From contig JBKKBM010000174.1 in the NCBI GenBank assembly GCA_046714215.1, positions 1-5,860 on the forward strand: a stretch of DNA of 5,860 bases. The letters are read 5' to 3'. Made by a program: the position numbers and the translations under genes. The DNA is from DATLCI01 sp046714215. GTDB taxonomy: Bacteria > Acidobacteriota > Terriglobia > Terriglobales > Acidobacteriaceae. This document shows, in pieces, positions 1 to 5,860 of this stretch. The notes beneath the pieces were generated by a model. That model saw only the letters and a program-made list of their open reading frames with translations, did not search any database and was not told where the DNA came from. Each line of letters begins with the position of its first letter. The stretch's first letter is position 1.

Positions 1-144
1 TGCCAGCTTCACCGTGACTTGCTCTTTCATGACTTTTGCTTTCTTGGCGGCGGGCGGGCTTACCTGCGCCGCCATGCCTCCCGACGTGACCACCACCAGC
101 AGCGCCAAACCCGCCAAATATGCGGAACATGCCTTTCGGTCCAT
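1..144 (-). CDS. N-terminal fragment of an exported protein of unknown function (runs off the left edge)
   Basis: An open frame of 48 codons starts at an ATG whose first base is position 144 on the minus strand and is still open at position 1, so the gene is truncated by the window. The start is supported by AAGGA (plus positions 153-157), 8 bases upstream. The product begins MDRKACSAYLAGLALLVVV: a short basic N-region, a hydrophobic core at residues about 8-19, and a small-residue stretch ending in MAAQ near residue 27. This is a plausible Sec signal peptide with cleavage around residues 26-27. A lysine-rich stretch (AAKKAKVMKEQ) follows, then the start of what may be a beta strand (VTVKLA). 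The Cys at residue 6 precedes the hydrophobic core and is not a lipobox. The MFS exporter gene ends 53 bp upstream on the same strand, so co-transcription is possible. Too little is visible to name a family. Confidence 0.72.
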   Translation of the reverse strand, partial: MDRKACSAYLAGLALLVVVTSGGMAAQVSPPAAKKAKVMKEQVTVKLA

Positions 145-197
145 TGCACCCGTCCTTCTAGCTTCTATCGTTCTGTCATTTCTATTGTTAGATGCAG

Positions 198-1448
198 CTA
201 GTCCAGCGCCCACAGCTCGCGATGGACGGCAAAGATCACCACAAATACTACTAATCCCGCTGCCGCCATGCCTCCGATCGCGACCGGCACATGGATCCAG
301 CGGGAGAGCCATCCCGCCAGAAAGCTTCCGATCGGAGGTAAGCCCAGATACGCGGTGGCATAGATGCTCATGGTGCGCCCCCGCAATTCATCGGACGCCA
401 GCAACTGCAGCCGGGTATTGATGATGGCCACCATAATAATGAGGCAATAGCCGGCCACCATCTGCATCGCCACCGAGATAAGAAACTCCCGCGATGTGGC
501 AAATCCTATGATGGCGGCGAAGAACAGCGTGCCCGTGGCGAAAATGATCTTGCCTCGGTAGCGCGGCTTGCCCACATACGCGATCGTGACCGCGGCAAAG
601 AACGCGCCCAGTCCGGAAGCCGCCATCAGCAAGCCTAACCCGCGCGCGTCGCGCTGCAGGATGTCTCGCGCAAAGTAGGGGACGAAGGAAAGATAGGGCA
701 CACCCAGCAATCCGCCGGTGCAGACCAGCAACACCAGGACATTCGTTTTGGGATTGCCGAACACATAGCGGAAGCCCTCCGCCAGGCGCGTCCACCAGCT
801 ACTTTCCGGGATGGCCGATTGCGCCGGGTAATGCATCCGCATCAGCGCCACAATGACCGCCACAAAACTCAGGCCGTTCAGGAAGAAGTTCCCACTCGCT
901 CCGAACCAGGCCATGGCAAAGCCGCCCATGGTGGGCCCCAGCACGCGCGACATATTGAATTGCGCGGAGTTCAGTCCCACGGCGTTGCTCAATATCCGCC
1001 GCGGGACCAACTGCGGCAGCAGCGCCTGTTGGCTCGGTGTGGCCAGCGCTGACGCTAATCCGGTGAGTAGCGCCAGCGCGATGATCTGCGTGACCGTAAC
1101 CTTATTCGCATAGGTCAGGCCCGCGAGCAGGAACGCCGCGGTCATCATCACCAGTTGCGTGCTGATCAGGAGTTTCCGTTTGTCCACATGGTCGGCGATC
1201 ACCCCGCCTACCAGCGTGAACACCACCAGCGGCACCGCCGACGCAAAACCCACTACGCCCAGCCAGAACGCGGAGTTCGTCAACTGCAGCACCAGCCAGC
1301 CCAGCGCGATGTTCTGCATCCACGTGCCCACGTTGGAGAGGAAGTTTCCCGCCCACAGATAGCGGAAGTCGCGATGCTCCAGCGCCTCCAGCATCTGCGG
1401 CCGGGTGATGACTTCAGACTTGAGTTCGACCGACGCCGGCTCCGCCAT
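198..1448 (-). CDS. MFS transporter, MFS_3 (EntS-like exporter) family
   Basis: The product is a 416-residue inner-membrane secondary transporter of the major facilitator superfamily, and hydrophobic segments consistent with 12 helices are visible. The opening HRDFRYLWAGNFLSNVGTWMQ (residues 25-45) is typical of the MFS_3 group, which includes the enterobactin exporter EntS. MFS motif A lies between helices 2 and 3 (GGVIADHVDKRK, residues 81-92, with the key Asp and basic residues). The conserved NAVGLNSAQFNMSRVLGPTMGG stretch occupies residues 155-176, and the late cytoplasmic loop DELRGRTMSIY residues 353-363. Members mostly export small molecules such as siderophores or drugs. The substrate cannot be read from sequence, and no siderophore genes are nearby. 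I chose the ATG at 1448 because it leaves about 24 residues before the family core, but it has only a weak AGG-type ribosome site. The frame stays open upstream to 1892 through a Pro/Glu-rich stretch, so a longer N-terminus starting at a GTG (for example first base 1583) is possible. The stop is TAG at 198-200. Confidence 0.9.
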   Translation of the reverse strand: MAEPASVELKSEVITRPQMLEALEHRDFRYLWAGNFLSNVGTWMQNIALGWLVLQLTNSAFWLGVVGFASAVPLVVFTLVGGVIADHVDKRKLLISTQLVMMTAAFLLAGLTYANKVTVTQIIALALLTGLASALATPSQQALLPQLVPRRILSNAVGLNSAQFNMSRVLGPTMGGFAMAWFGASGNFFLNGLSFVAVIVALMRMHYPAQSAIPESSWWTRLAEGFRYVFGNPKTNVLVLLVCTGGLLGVPYLSFVPYFARDILQRDARGLGLLMAASGLGAFFAAVTIAYVGKPRYRGKIIFATGTLFFAAIIGFATSREFLISVAMQMVAGYCLIIMVAIINTRLQLLASDELRGRTMSIYATAYLGLPPIGSFLAGWLSRWIHVPVAIGGMAAAGLVVFVVIFAVHRELWALD

Positions 1449-1662
1449 ACTGCCTGCGGACTGGCTCTCCTGCTCCGCGCGTTGCACGATGCCGACGGAG
1501 GGCAATTCCTCCCCCGGCGAGGCGCGCGCGGGCAACGGCGTTTCGGGCGGACGATGGTCAGGTGATGGAGGCAGGGGATTCACGCGCGGCGTAGGTTCTT
1601 CCGGACTCGGAACATCTCCTCTAGTGTAAGCTGTTCCCTCGATTTTTTTCAGGAGCTCACGC
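1449..1662. promoter_or_regulatory. Divergent intergenic region between the MFS exporter and the M28 peptidase
   Basis: Both transcripts must start in or near this 214-bp region if the exporter begins at 1448. A T-run (seven T at about 1643-1649) lies just before the peptidase ribosome site. On the minus strand, TTACACT around 1625-1631 could be a weak -10 element, with a CTGAAA-like -35 about 18 bases upstream. That would put a transcript start well upstream of 1448 and leave a long leader or a longer coding start. I see no convincing sigma-70 pair on the plus strand and no clear operator palindrome. The minus strand remains open in the exporter frame across the whole region and encodes a Pro/Glu-rich peptide, so part of it may be coding. 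Confidence 0.4.
1651..1655 (+). promoter_or_regulatory. Ribosome binding site (AGGAG) fixing a TTG start
   Basis: AGGAG lies 7 bases before the TTG at 1663. This is optimal spacing, and the reading frame immediately encodes a basic N-region and hydrophobic signal-peptide core. No ATG or GTG start upstream or nearby downstream in this frame would keep the signal peptide intact, so this site decides the start. Confidence 0.85.
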
Positions 1663-3825
1663 TTGCGCCTACGGTCGTTAGTATCTCTGGTTCTAATTCT
1701 CGCCTTCACTTTTTCGACGGTCGCGCAGAATGCGCCCGCCGCGCCGCCCGCAAAAGTATTCGGCTTTCGCGATTTCACCGAGCAAGCCAAGTGGAACCAG
1801 AAGTTTCTCGCCGTGCCTGACCCAAAACTTGCGGAAGAGCATCTCCGCATCCTTACGGTGGCGCCGCACGTGGCCGGATCGCCCGAAGACAAGAAGACCG
1901 CCGATTACGTCGCCCGGAAATTCCGCGAAGCCGGCCTCGAGACGGAGATCATCGAGTACAAGGTTTGGATGAACTATCCCAAAGAGATCAGCGTGCGGGC
2001 CACCGCGCCCGCCGGCCTCAAGATGAAGGGGCCGCATCGCGAGCAGGTCAGCGACGATCCCTTCCAGAACGACCCGCGCGTGTTGATGGCTTTCAATGGA
2101 TACTCCCCCTCGGGCGAGGCCGAAGCGGACGTTATTTATGCCAACTACGGCCGTCCGGAAGATTTCAAGAAGTTGCAGGAGATGAAGATCGATGTGCGCG
2201 GCAAGATCGTGCTCGTCCGCTATGGCCAGAATTTCCGCGGCGTGAAAAGTTATGTCGCGCAGGAGCACGGTGTGGCCGGTGTCGTCATCTATTCTGACCC
2301 CATCGACGACGGCTATTTCCGCGGGGATAAATATCCCAAGGGCCCGTGGCGTCCGGATAGCGCCGTGCAGCGCGGCTCCGTGCAGTATCTGTTCAAGTAT
2401 CCCGGCGATCCCACTACGCCGGGCATTGCTTCCGTCGCATCGTTGCCGGACTCAAAGCGCATCGCGCCCAAGGATGCGGCCAATCTTTCCACAGTGCCCA
2501 CCACGCCCATCTCTTATGAAGATGCCGCGCCGCTTATGGCCAATCTGGGCGGACCGGAGAGTCCGCGTGAATGGCAGGGTGCACTGCCCTTCACGTATCA
2601 CGTGGGTCCGGGGCCGGTGCGCCTGAAGCTGAAGATCGTCCAGGATTATGCCTACCGCTCCATTTGGAATGTGATCGGCAAAGTGAAAGGCTCGCAATTT
2701 CCCGATGAATGGGTGATTGCCGGCAATCATCGCGACGCCTGGGTCTACGGCGCGGTCGATCCCAACAGCGGCACTGCTTCGCTGTTGGAGACGGTGCACG
2801 GCGTGGGCGAACTCCTCAAAGCGGGATGGCGTCCCAAACGCACCCTGGTCTTCGGCAGTTGGGACGCCGAAGAACAAGGGCTCGTCGGCTCCACTGAGTG
2901 GGTGGAGCAATTCCCCGCGGAGATGGCGCAGGTGGCCGCCTACTTCAACATTGATGTAGCTGTCTCTGGCCCCAACTTTGGCGCCTCCGCCGTACCCAGC
3001 CTGAAGACTTTCGTTCGCGACGTCACCCGCATGGTCCCCAGCGCCAAGGGGCAAGGCACCGTCTACGACGATTGGAAACAGGGCCAGGCGGCGCGGCCCA
3101 ACCGCTCAGCCACAGACTTCAACGCGGCGCAGACCCAGCCCGTCTCCGCCACAGAAACGGAAGTCAACGTTGGTGACCTGGGCAGCGGTTCAGATTACAC
3201 GCCCTTCCTCCAGCATGCGGGCGTTCCCGCAACTGACATCGGGTCGTCTGGCTCATACGGCGTTTACCATTCCGTCTTCGACAATTTCACCTGGTACAAA
3301 AAATTTGCCGACCCCCACTTCATCTACAGCCAGCAGATGGCACGGGTACTCGGCCTGCAGATGTTGCACATGGCCAATGCCGACGTGCTGCCTCTGGACT
3401 ACAAGGCTTACGGCACAGAGATCACAGCGTATTTGAAGGCTGCGAAGACGAAGGCCGGCGCCGCTTCCAAATTGGATTTTGCTCCCGCCATGGCGGCGGC
3501 GGAACGGTTTACCCAAGCCGGTAGCAAGCTGAAGCAACTGCAAGCCGATCCGCCCGCCAATGCGGTCAAGTTGAATGCCGTGCTGCGCAAGGCCGAGCGC
3601 GCCCTGCTGCTCGACCAGGGACTGCCCCGGCGCCCGTGGTTCAAGCACGCCATCTATGCGCCCGGGGAGTACACCGGCTACGCCGCCGTGGTCATCCCCG
3701 GGGTGAATGAAGCGCTGGACGCCAGCGACGAGGCCCGGGCCGCCACCCAACTCGCCGCCGTTACCGCCGCCCTCATCCGGGCGGCTGAGGTCATGGAATC
3801 TATTGCTCCCTACCCTACGATGTGA
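1663..3825 (+). CDS. Exported M28B zinc metallopeptidase with PA and transferrin-receptor-like dimerisation domains (GCPII/NAALADase-like)
   Basis: The product is a 720-residue exported peptidase, close in length to human glutamate carboxypeptidase II (750 residues). It starts at TTG with AGGAG 7 bases upstream. A signal peptide (MRLRSLVSLVLILAFTFSTVAQ) is probably cleaved after residue 21. A protease-associated domain (about residues 115-300) contains GKIVLVRYGQNFRG and VIYSDP. The M28 domain (about 330-560) has every expected two-zinc ligand: His356 and Asp358 in NHRDAW, bridging Asp366 in VDPNSG, catalytic Glu403 and ligand Glu404 in WDAEEQG, Asp431 in NIDVAVSG, and His536 in YHSVFDNF. The C-terminus (about 585-720) matches the TFR dimerisation domain (LDQGLPRRPWFKHAIYAP). 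It should act as a homodimer in the periplasm or outside the cell, releasing residues from small peptides. Compared with human GCPII from memory, the S1' lysine (Lys699) aligns with Gly672, Asn257 with Ser239 and Asn519 with Ser510, and the arginine patch is gone, while Arg210 is kept as Arg192. Glutamate specificity is therefore doubtful. The stop is TGA at 3823-3825. Confidence 0.95.
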   Translation: MRLRSLVSLVLILAFTFSTVAQNAPAAPPAKVFGFRDFTEQAKWNQKFLAVPDPKLAEEHLRILTVAPHVAGSPEDKKTADYVARKFREAGLETEIIEYKVWMNYPKEISVRATAPAGLKMKGPHREQVSDDPFQNDPRVLMAFNGYSPSGEAEADVIYANYGRPEDFKKLQEMKIDVRGKIVLVRYGQNFRGVKSYVAQEHGVAGVVIYSDPIDDGYFRGDKYPKGPWRPDSAVQRGSVQYLFKYPGDPTTPGIASVASLPDSKRIAPKDAANLSTVPTTPISYEDAAPLMANLGGPESPREWQGALPFTYHVGPGPVRLKLKIVQDYAYRSIWNVIGKVKGSQFPDEWVIAGNHRDAWVYGAVDPNSGTASLLETVHGVGELLKAGWRPKRTLVFGSWDAEEQGLVGSTEWVEQFPAEMAQVAAYFNIDVAVSGPNFGASAVPSLKTFVRDVTRMVPSAKGQGTVYDDWKQGQAARPNRSATDFNAAQTQPVSATETEVNVGDLGSGSDYTPFLQHAGVPATDIGSSGSYGVYHSVFDNFTWYKKFADPHFIYSQQMARVLGLQMLHMANADVLPLDYKAYGTEITAYLKAAKTKAGAASKLDFAPAMAAAERFTQAGSKLKQLQADPPANAVKLNAVLRKAERALLLDQGLPRRPWFKHAIYAPGEYTGYAAVVIPGVNEALDASDEARAATQLAAVTAALIRAAEVMESIAPYPTM

Positions 3826-3840
3826 TATTTTTCGCGCCAG

Positions 3841-4056
3841 ATGAACTCCTACACCCTGGGGCGCGTGGGCAGTCTGATCGCCGGCGGTGGCATCATTTGG
3901 GCCACCTACGCGGCCACTCGCAACCTTGAGGTGGACGCCACGTTTCTGGAGCAGCCGCTGCGCAATGTCTTTATGCAGACCGGGCCGCTGGAGGTGTGTG
4001 CGGGGGGCATCATCATCTGGCTGGCGGGTAAATGGCGCGCTTCCATCTCACACTAG
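3841..4056 (+). CDS. Small two-helix membrane protein of unknown function
   Basis: This 71-residue frame starts at an ATG 15 bases after the peptidase stop and ends in TAG at 4054-4056. Two hydrophobic segments are visible: residues about 9-26 (VGSLIAGGGIIWATYAA, with closely spaced glycines suited to helix packing) and about 47-63 (TGPLEVCAGGIIIWLAG). They are joined by a loop of about 20 residues containing acidic positions (LEVDATFLEQPLRN), and a short basic tail (KWRASISH) follows. Positive charges at both ends and acidic residues in the loop suggest that both termini are cytoplasmic. I do not recognise the family. No ribosome binding site precedes the ATG (the bases before it read CGCGCCAG), so translation may depend on coupling to the peptidase or on a very short leader. 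Biased codon use and the membrane pattern support a real gene, but it is short and has no identifiable homologue. Confidence 0.6.
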   Translation: MNSYTLGRVGSLIAGGGIIWATYAATRNLEVDATFLEQPLRNVFMQTGPLEVCAGGIIIWLAGKWRASISH

Positions 4057-4080
4057 CCGCTATGGCCTGCCGGAATAAGC

Positions 4081-4120
4081 AAAAAAGAGCCGACCGCTGG
4101 AAACCCCGCATGTCGGCCCT
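4081..4120 (-). terminator. Terminator-like hairpin facing the minus strand
   Basis: Positions 4086-4094 pair with 4112-4120 around a 17-base loop. Read on the minus strand this is a 9-bp stem (one G-U pair), with further pairing inside the loop (GCGGG with CCAGC, one mismatch). It is followed directly by TCTTTTTTG, the T-run being the complement of A4081-A4086. This is a classic intrinsic-terminator layout, but on the strand opposite to both flanking genes. On the plus strand the hairpin has no T-run after it and would instead lie in the leader of the gene at 4159 or the tail of the upstream transcript. Confidence 0.5.
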
Positions 4121-4158
4121 GCGTCCAAACTAACGCGCCCCGTCTAAGAGAGATCATT

Positions 4159-5391
4159 ATGGCCTTGGCTCGTCTTGTGACGCGTACCCCGGAACTCGCC
4201 CAAACCCTTGCTCGTTCCCTCGAAGCTGCCGGATATTCCGTTGAGTTCGCCTCTCCGGATCTTGTCTCCCATGGTGTGCTGGTGGGTGTGCCGCTAGCCC
4301 CCGCCGACCTCGAGGTGAATCTCGATGATCCCTCCGCCGCGTCTTCGTATCTCATGACTGCCGACGGCAAAGAGATCTCCTTCGCCTACGATGCCTGTGA
4401 ACGTGAGTTCGTTCTGGCGCCTGCTTGGAGAAAGCTGAAGCAAGCGTTTGCCCCCGTGTTGCAGAGCTTGAAGCGCGAGAAAGCGCCCGCCGAAGAAGCC
4501 GATGCTCCGGTGTTGGCCACCGATTCAGGTCGGGATTCAGCTTCGGATCTTTTGCCGGGTTACGATTCCGCGATCACTACCCGCATCGAACCGATCGCCG
4601 AGCCGGTGTCGGAACGCCTGCCCGAATCGATGCCCGAGCCCGCGCCCGCAACGATGGCGCAAAGCATCTACCTGCCCGAAGCCGCGGTTTTTGCGGGGGA
4701 GGAACCCGAACCCGGGCCGGTAGAGTTCAGCGGCGCCGATTATTTTGACGGTCAAGGGGTAAGAAAGATCGCGGGTCGCGAGCGTATCGCGCCCATGGAA
4801 GCGTCTGCCACCCGGCAACCAGAGACGGCGAGCGTAAAGCCGGTGGAAGCGGCGCCGGAACCGTTGCCCCCACGCACGCCTTGGCTGTTGACCGCGGCCC
4901 TGCGGGCAGAGGCGGCGCGCACGTCCCTCGCCGGCCACCTGCGCACCCAGTGGCAGCAGCGCCGCAACACCCTCGCGCATTCAGAACATCGGGTAACCCG
5001 CCTCCGCGGATACGATCTGGCTTGGCTCCGCTCCGTCCCCGTCGCCGCCGTGATCACCCTCGCCTTCCTGCTGGGCTGGGGATACGCCACCTCGCAGCGG
5101 CCGACGCCAGCGCCCCTAGCCCTGAACGACGGCGAACGGGCCCAGCAAGCATCGGTCGTGCCCTTACCCCCTCCCAAACCTGAGAGCGTGATCCGGCCAG
5201 TGGTAGCCTCCGCAAAACCGTCCGCGGCCAAGCGCACGACCAGTCGTCGTGTGGATGCCGAGACGTATAACGGCGAAGAAGACTACAACGATATCGGACA
5301 GGACGTAGTGGTTCGCCATTACCCGGCGAAAGGCGTCCAGGCAGCGGCCAACCAGAAGACCGCGATCAAGCGCTTCAGCGACATCGAATAA
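4159..5391 (+). CDS. Single-pass membrane protein with N-terminal soluble domain, Pro/Glu-rich linker and Pro-rich C-terminal tail; function unknown
   Basis: The product has 410 residues. It starts at an ATG with GAGAG (4148-4152) 6 bases upstream and ends in TAA at 5389-5391. Residues 1 to about 100 look like a compact alpha/beta domain. The opening LARLVTRTPELAQTLARSLEAAGYSVEF resembles the first strand, helix and second strand of a response-regulator receiver, but I see no clear acidic phosphoacceptor pocket. Residues about 105-245 are low-complexity and acidic, rich in Pro, Glu and Ala (for example EPIAEPVSERLPESMPEPAP), and are probably disordered. Residues about 245-290 are basic (HLRTQWQQRRN, HRVTRLRG), as expected just inside a membrane. 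One helix spans about 293-310 (VPVAAVITLAFLLGWGYA). The positive-inside rule places the N-terminal part in the cytoplasm and the last 100 residues outside. That tail is Pro-rich (VVPLPPPKPES) and basic, and ends in an acidic-then-polar segment (YNGEEDYNDIGQDVVVRHY). The topology recalls TonB or SPOR-type proteins, but neither C-terminal domain is visible. I do not recognise the family. Confidence 0.82.
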   Translation: MALARLVTRTPELAQTLARSLEAAGYSVEFASPDLVSHGVLVGVPLAPADLEVNLDDPSAASSYLMTADGKEISFAYDACEREFVLAPAWRKLKQAFAPVLQSLKREKAPAEEADAPVLATDSGRDSASDLLPGYDSAITTRIEPIAEPVSERLPESMPEPAPATMAQSIYLPEAAVFAGEEPEPGPVEFSGADYFDGQGVRKIAGRERIAPMEASATRQPETASVKPVEAAPEPLPPRTPWLLTAALRAEAARTSLAGHLRTQWQQRRNTLAHSEHRVTRLRGYDLAWLRSVPVAAVITLAFLLGWGYATSQRPTPAPLALNDGERAQQASVVPLPPPKPESVIRPVVASAKPSAAKRTTSRRVDAETYNGEEDYNDIGQDVVVRHYPAKGVQAAANQKTAIKRFSDIE

Positions 5392-5415
5392 CGACGATCC
5401 TTCCCCGCAAAACAG

Positions 5416-5441
5416 AAGCCGCGCCCACACGGGCGCGGCTT
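5416..5441. terminator. Bidirectional intrinsic terminator between convergent genes
   Basis: AAGCCGCGCCC (5416-5426) and GGGCGCGGCTT (5431-5441) form a perfect 11-bp stem closed by the loop ACAC. It sits 24 bases after the stop of the gene at 4159-5391 and 17 bases beyond the thiC stop. On the minus strand the stem is followed by CTGTTTTGC, a modest T-run that suits thiC. On the plus strand only TTGATGCTT follows, so termination in that direction would rely mainly on the stem. Confidence 0.8.
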
Positions 5442-5458
5442 GATGCTTAGCTGGTGCC

Positions 5459-5860
5459 TTATCGCTTGGCCGCGAGCTGCTTTTCCATCAACTCCGTGTA
5501 GTCCACTTTCTCCAGCCCGTGCACCTTCTTGTTGAACTCATCCACCTTCGACGAATAATTCATGGAGCAGAACTTCGGCCCGCACATTGAGCAGAATTTC
5601 GCTTCCTTGTAGTAATCGTCCGCCAGCGTCTCATCGTGCATCGAGCGCGCCGTCTCCGGATCGAGCGAAAGCGCGAACTGCTTTTCCCAATCGAAGGTAT
5701 AGCGCGCATAGCTGATGGCGTCGTCGCGGTCCTGCGCGCCCGGACGATGCCGCGCGATGTCCGCGGCATGCGCCGCTATCTTGTATGCGATGATGCCGTC
5801 CTTCACATCTTTTGCGTTGGGCAGCCCGAGATGCTCTTTGGGCGTCACGTAGCAGAGCAT
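5459..5860 (-). CDS. thiC: Phosphomethylpyrimidine synthase ThiC, C-terminal 133 residues (5' end outside the window)
   Basis: This is the C-terminal part of ThiC (EC 4.1.99.17), the radical-SAM enzyme that rearranges 5-aminoimidazole ribotide into hydroxymethylpyrimidine phosphate for thiamine synthesis in the cytoplasm. The visible part opens with MLCYVTPKEHLGLPN, a highly conserved internal ThiC block. That Met is therefore not the start, and the gene continues past position 5860. DVKDGIIAYKIAAHAADIA and RDDAISYARYTFDWEKQF follow, then LDPETARSMHDET. Next comes the cluster motif CSMCGPKFC (Cys at fragment residues 90, 93 and 98), the unusual C-terminal C-x2-C-x4-C site that binds the [4Fe-4S] cluster. 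All three cysteines are present. About 35 residues follow the cluster, including a charged tail (VDEFNKKVHGLEK) ending in KQLAAKR, as in many bacterial ThiC proteins. The stop is TAA (plus 5459-5461). A TPP riboswitch, if present, would lie outside this window. Confidence 0.97.
   Translation of the reverse strand: MLCYVTPKEHLGLPNAKDVKDGIIAYKIAAHAADIARHRPGAQDRDDAISYARYTFDWEKQFALSLDPETARSMHDETLADDYYKEAKFCSMCGPKFCSMNYSSKVDEFNKKVHGLEKVDYTELMEKQLAAKR

Noticed and set aside
158..201. Inverted repeat CTAGC / GCTAG flanking the gap between the two left-hand minus-strand genes
   Set aside because: Five-base arms 34 bases apart are expected by chance, and no T-run follows to make a terminator.
1607..1643. 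AGAGGAG directly abutting an ATG on the minus strand, giving a short leader peptide frame
   Set aside because: There is no spacing between the ribosome-site-like bases and the ATG, and the frame ends after about 11 codons with no leader-peptide signature.
1449..1892. Upstream extension of the MFS frame to an ATG at 1892 (564 residues)
   Set aside because: The part beyond about 1660 lies antisense to the well-supported signal peptide and N-terminus of the peptidase and has no MFS-like content. It is open only because of GC-rich codon structure.
1693..2268. Minus-strand open frame of 191 codons inside the peptidase gene
   Set aside because: It is antisense to a gene with clear domain content, its composition mirrors the plus-strand codons, and it has no ribosome site or recognisable family.
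2452..3054. Minus-strand open frame of 200 codons inside the peptidase gene
   Set aside because: It covers the catalytic region of the peptidase in antisense and is explained as a shadow of GC-biased codon use.
3253..3750. Minus-strand open frame of 165 codons at the peptidase 3' end
   Set aside because: It is a shadow frame opposite the dimerisation domain with no independent coding evidence.
4537..5237. Overlapping minus-strand open frames opposite the 410-residue protein
   Set aside because: They are Arg/Gly-rich products typical of antisense reading of a GC-rich gene. The plus-strand frame has a good ribosome site, a membrane helix and a sensible topology.
5560..5769. 69-codon alternative frame within thiC
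   Set aside because: The thiC frame is unambiguous here, including the cluster motif, so this is a shadow.

Overview
The window is about 60% GC by eye, gene-dense and chromosomal in character. I see no mobile element, CRISPR array, tRNA or rRNA. The gene set fits a soil-type Gram-negative bacterium, most likely Acidobacteriota: a TTG-started exported peptidase of the transferrin-receptor/GCPII type, an MFS_3-family exporter with long Pro-rich coding potential at its N-terminus, and a Pro/Glu-rich single-pass membrane protein. That phylum call is an inference from protein style, not a computed placement.

Layout. Positions 1-144 (minus) hold the first 48 codons of an exported protein that runs off the left edge. 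Positions 198-1448 (minus) hold a 12-helix MFS exporter lying 53 bp upstream of that gene on the same strand, so the two may share a transcript. A 214-bp divergent region (1449-1662) separates the exporter from a plus-strand M28B zinc metallopeptidase (1663-3825). That peptidase starts at TTG with a clear AGGAG ribosome binding site. Fifteen bases after its stop begins a 71-residue two-helix membrane protein (3841-4056). A short gap (4057-4158) carries a hairpin whose T-run faces the minus strand. A 410-residue protein of unknown function follows (4159-5391), with an N-terminal soluble domain, an acidic Pro-rich linker, one membrane helix and a Pro-rich tail. It converges on the 3' end of thiC (5459-5860, minus, 5' end outside the window), and an 11-bp perfect hairpin with a 4-base loop separates the two.

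How the genes relate. Nothing ties them into one pathway. The peptidase keeps all five zinc ligands and the catalytic glutamate of the GCPII family but lacks most of the residues that make GCPII glutamate-specific, so it is probably an exported peptidase of different specificity. ThiC is thiamine-pyrimidine housekeeping. I did not find a convincing new multi-gene system. The points most worth a second look are the altered specificity pocket of the peptidase, the unrecognised membrane protein at 4159-5391, the uncertain exporter N-terminus, and the inverted terminator-like hairpin at 4081-4120.
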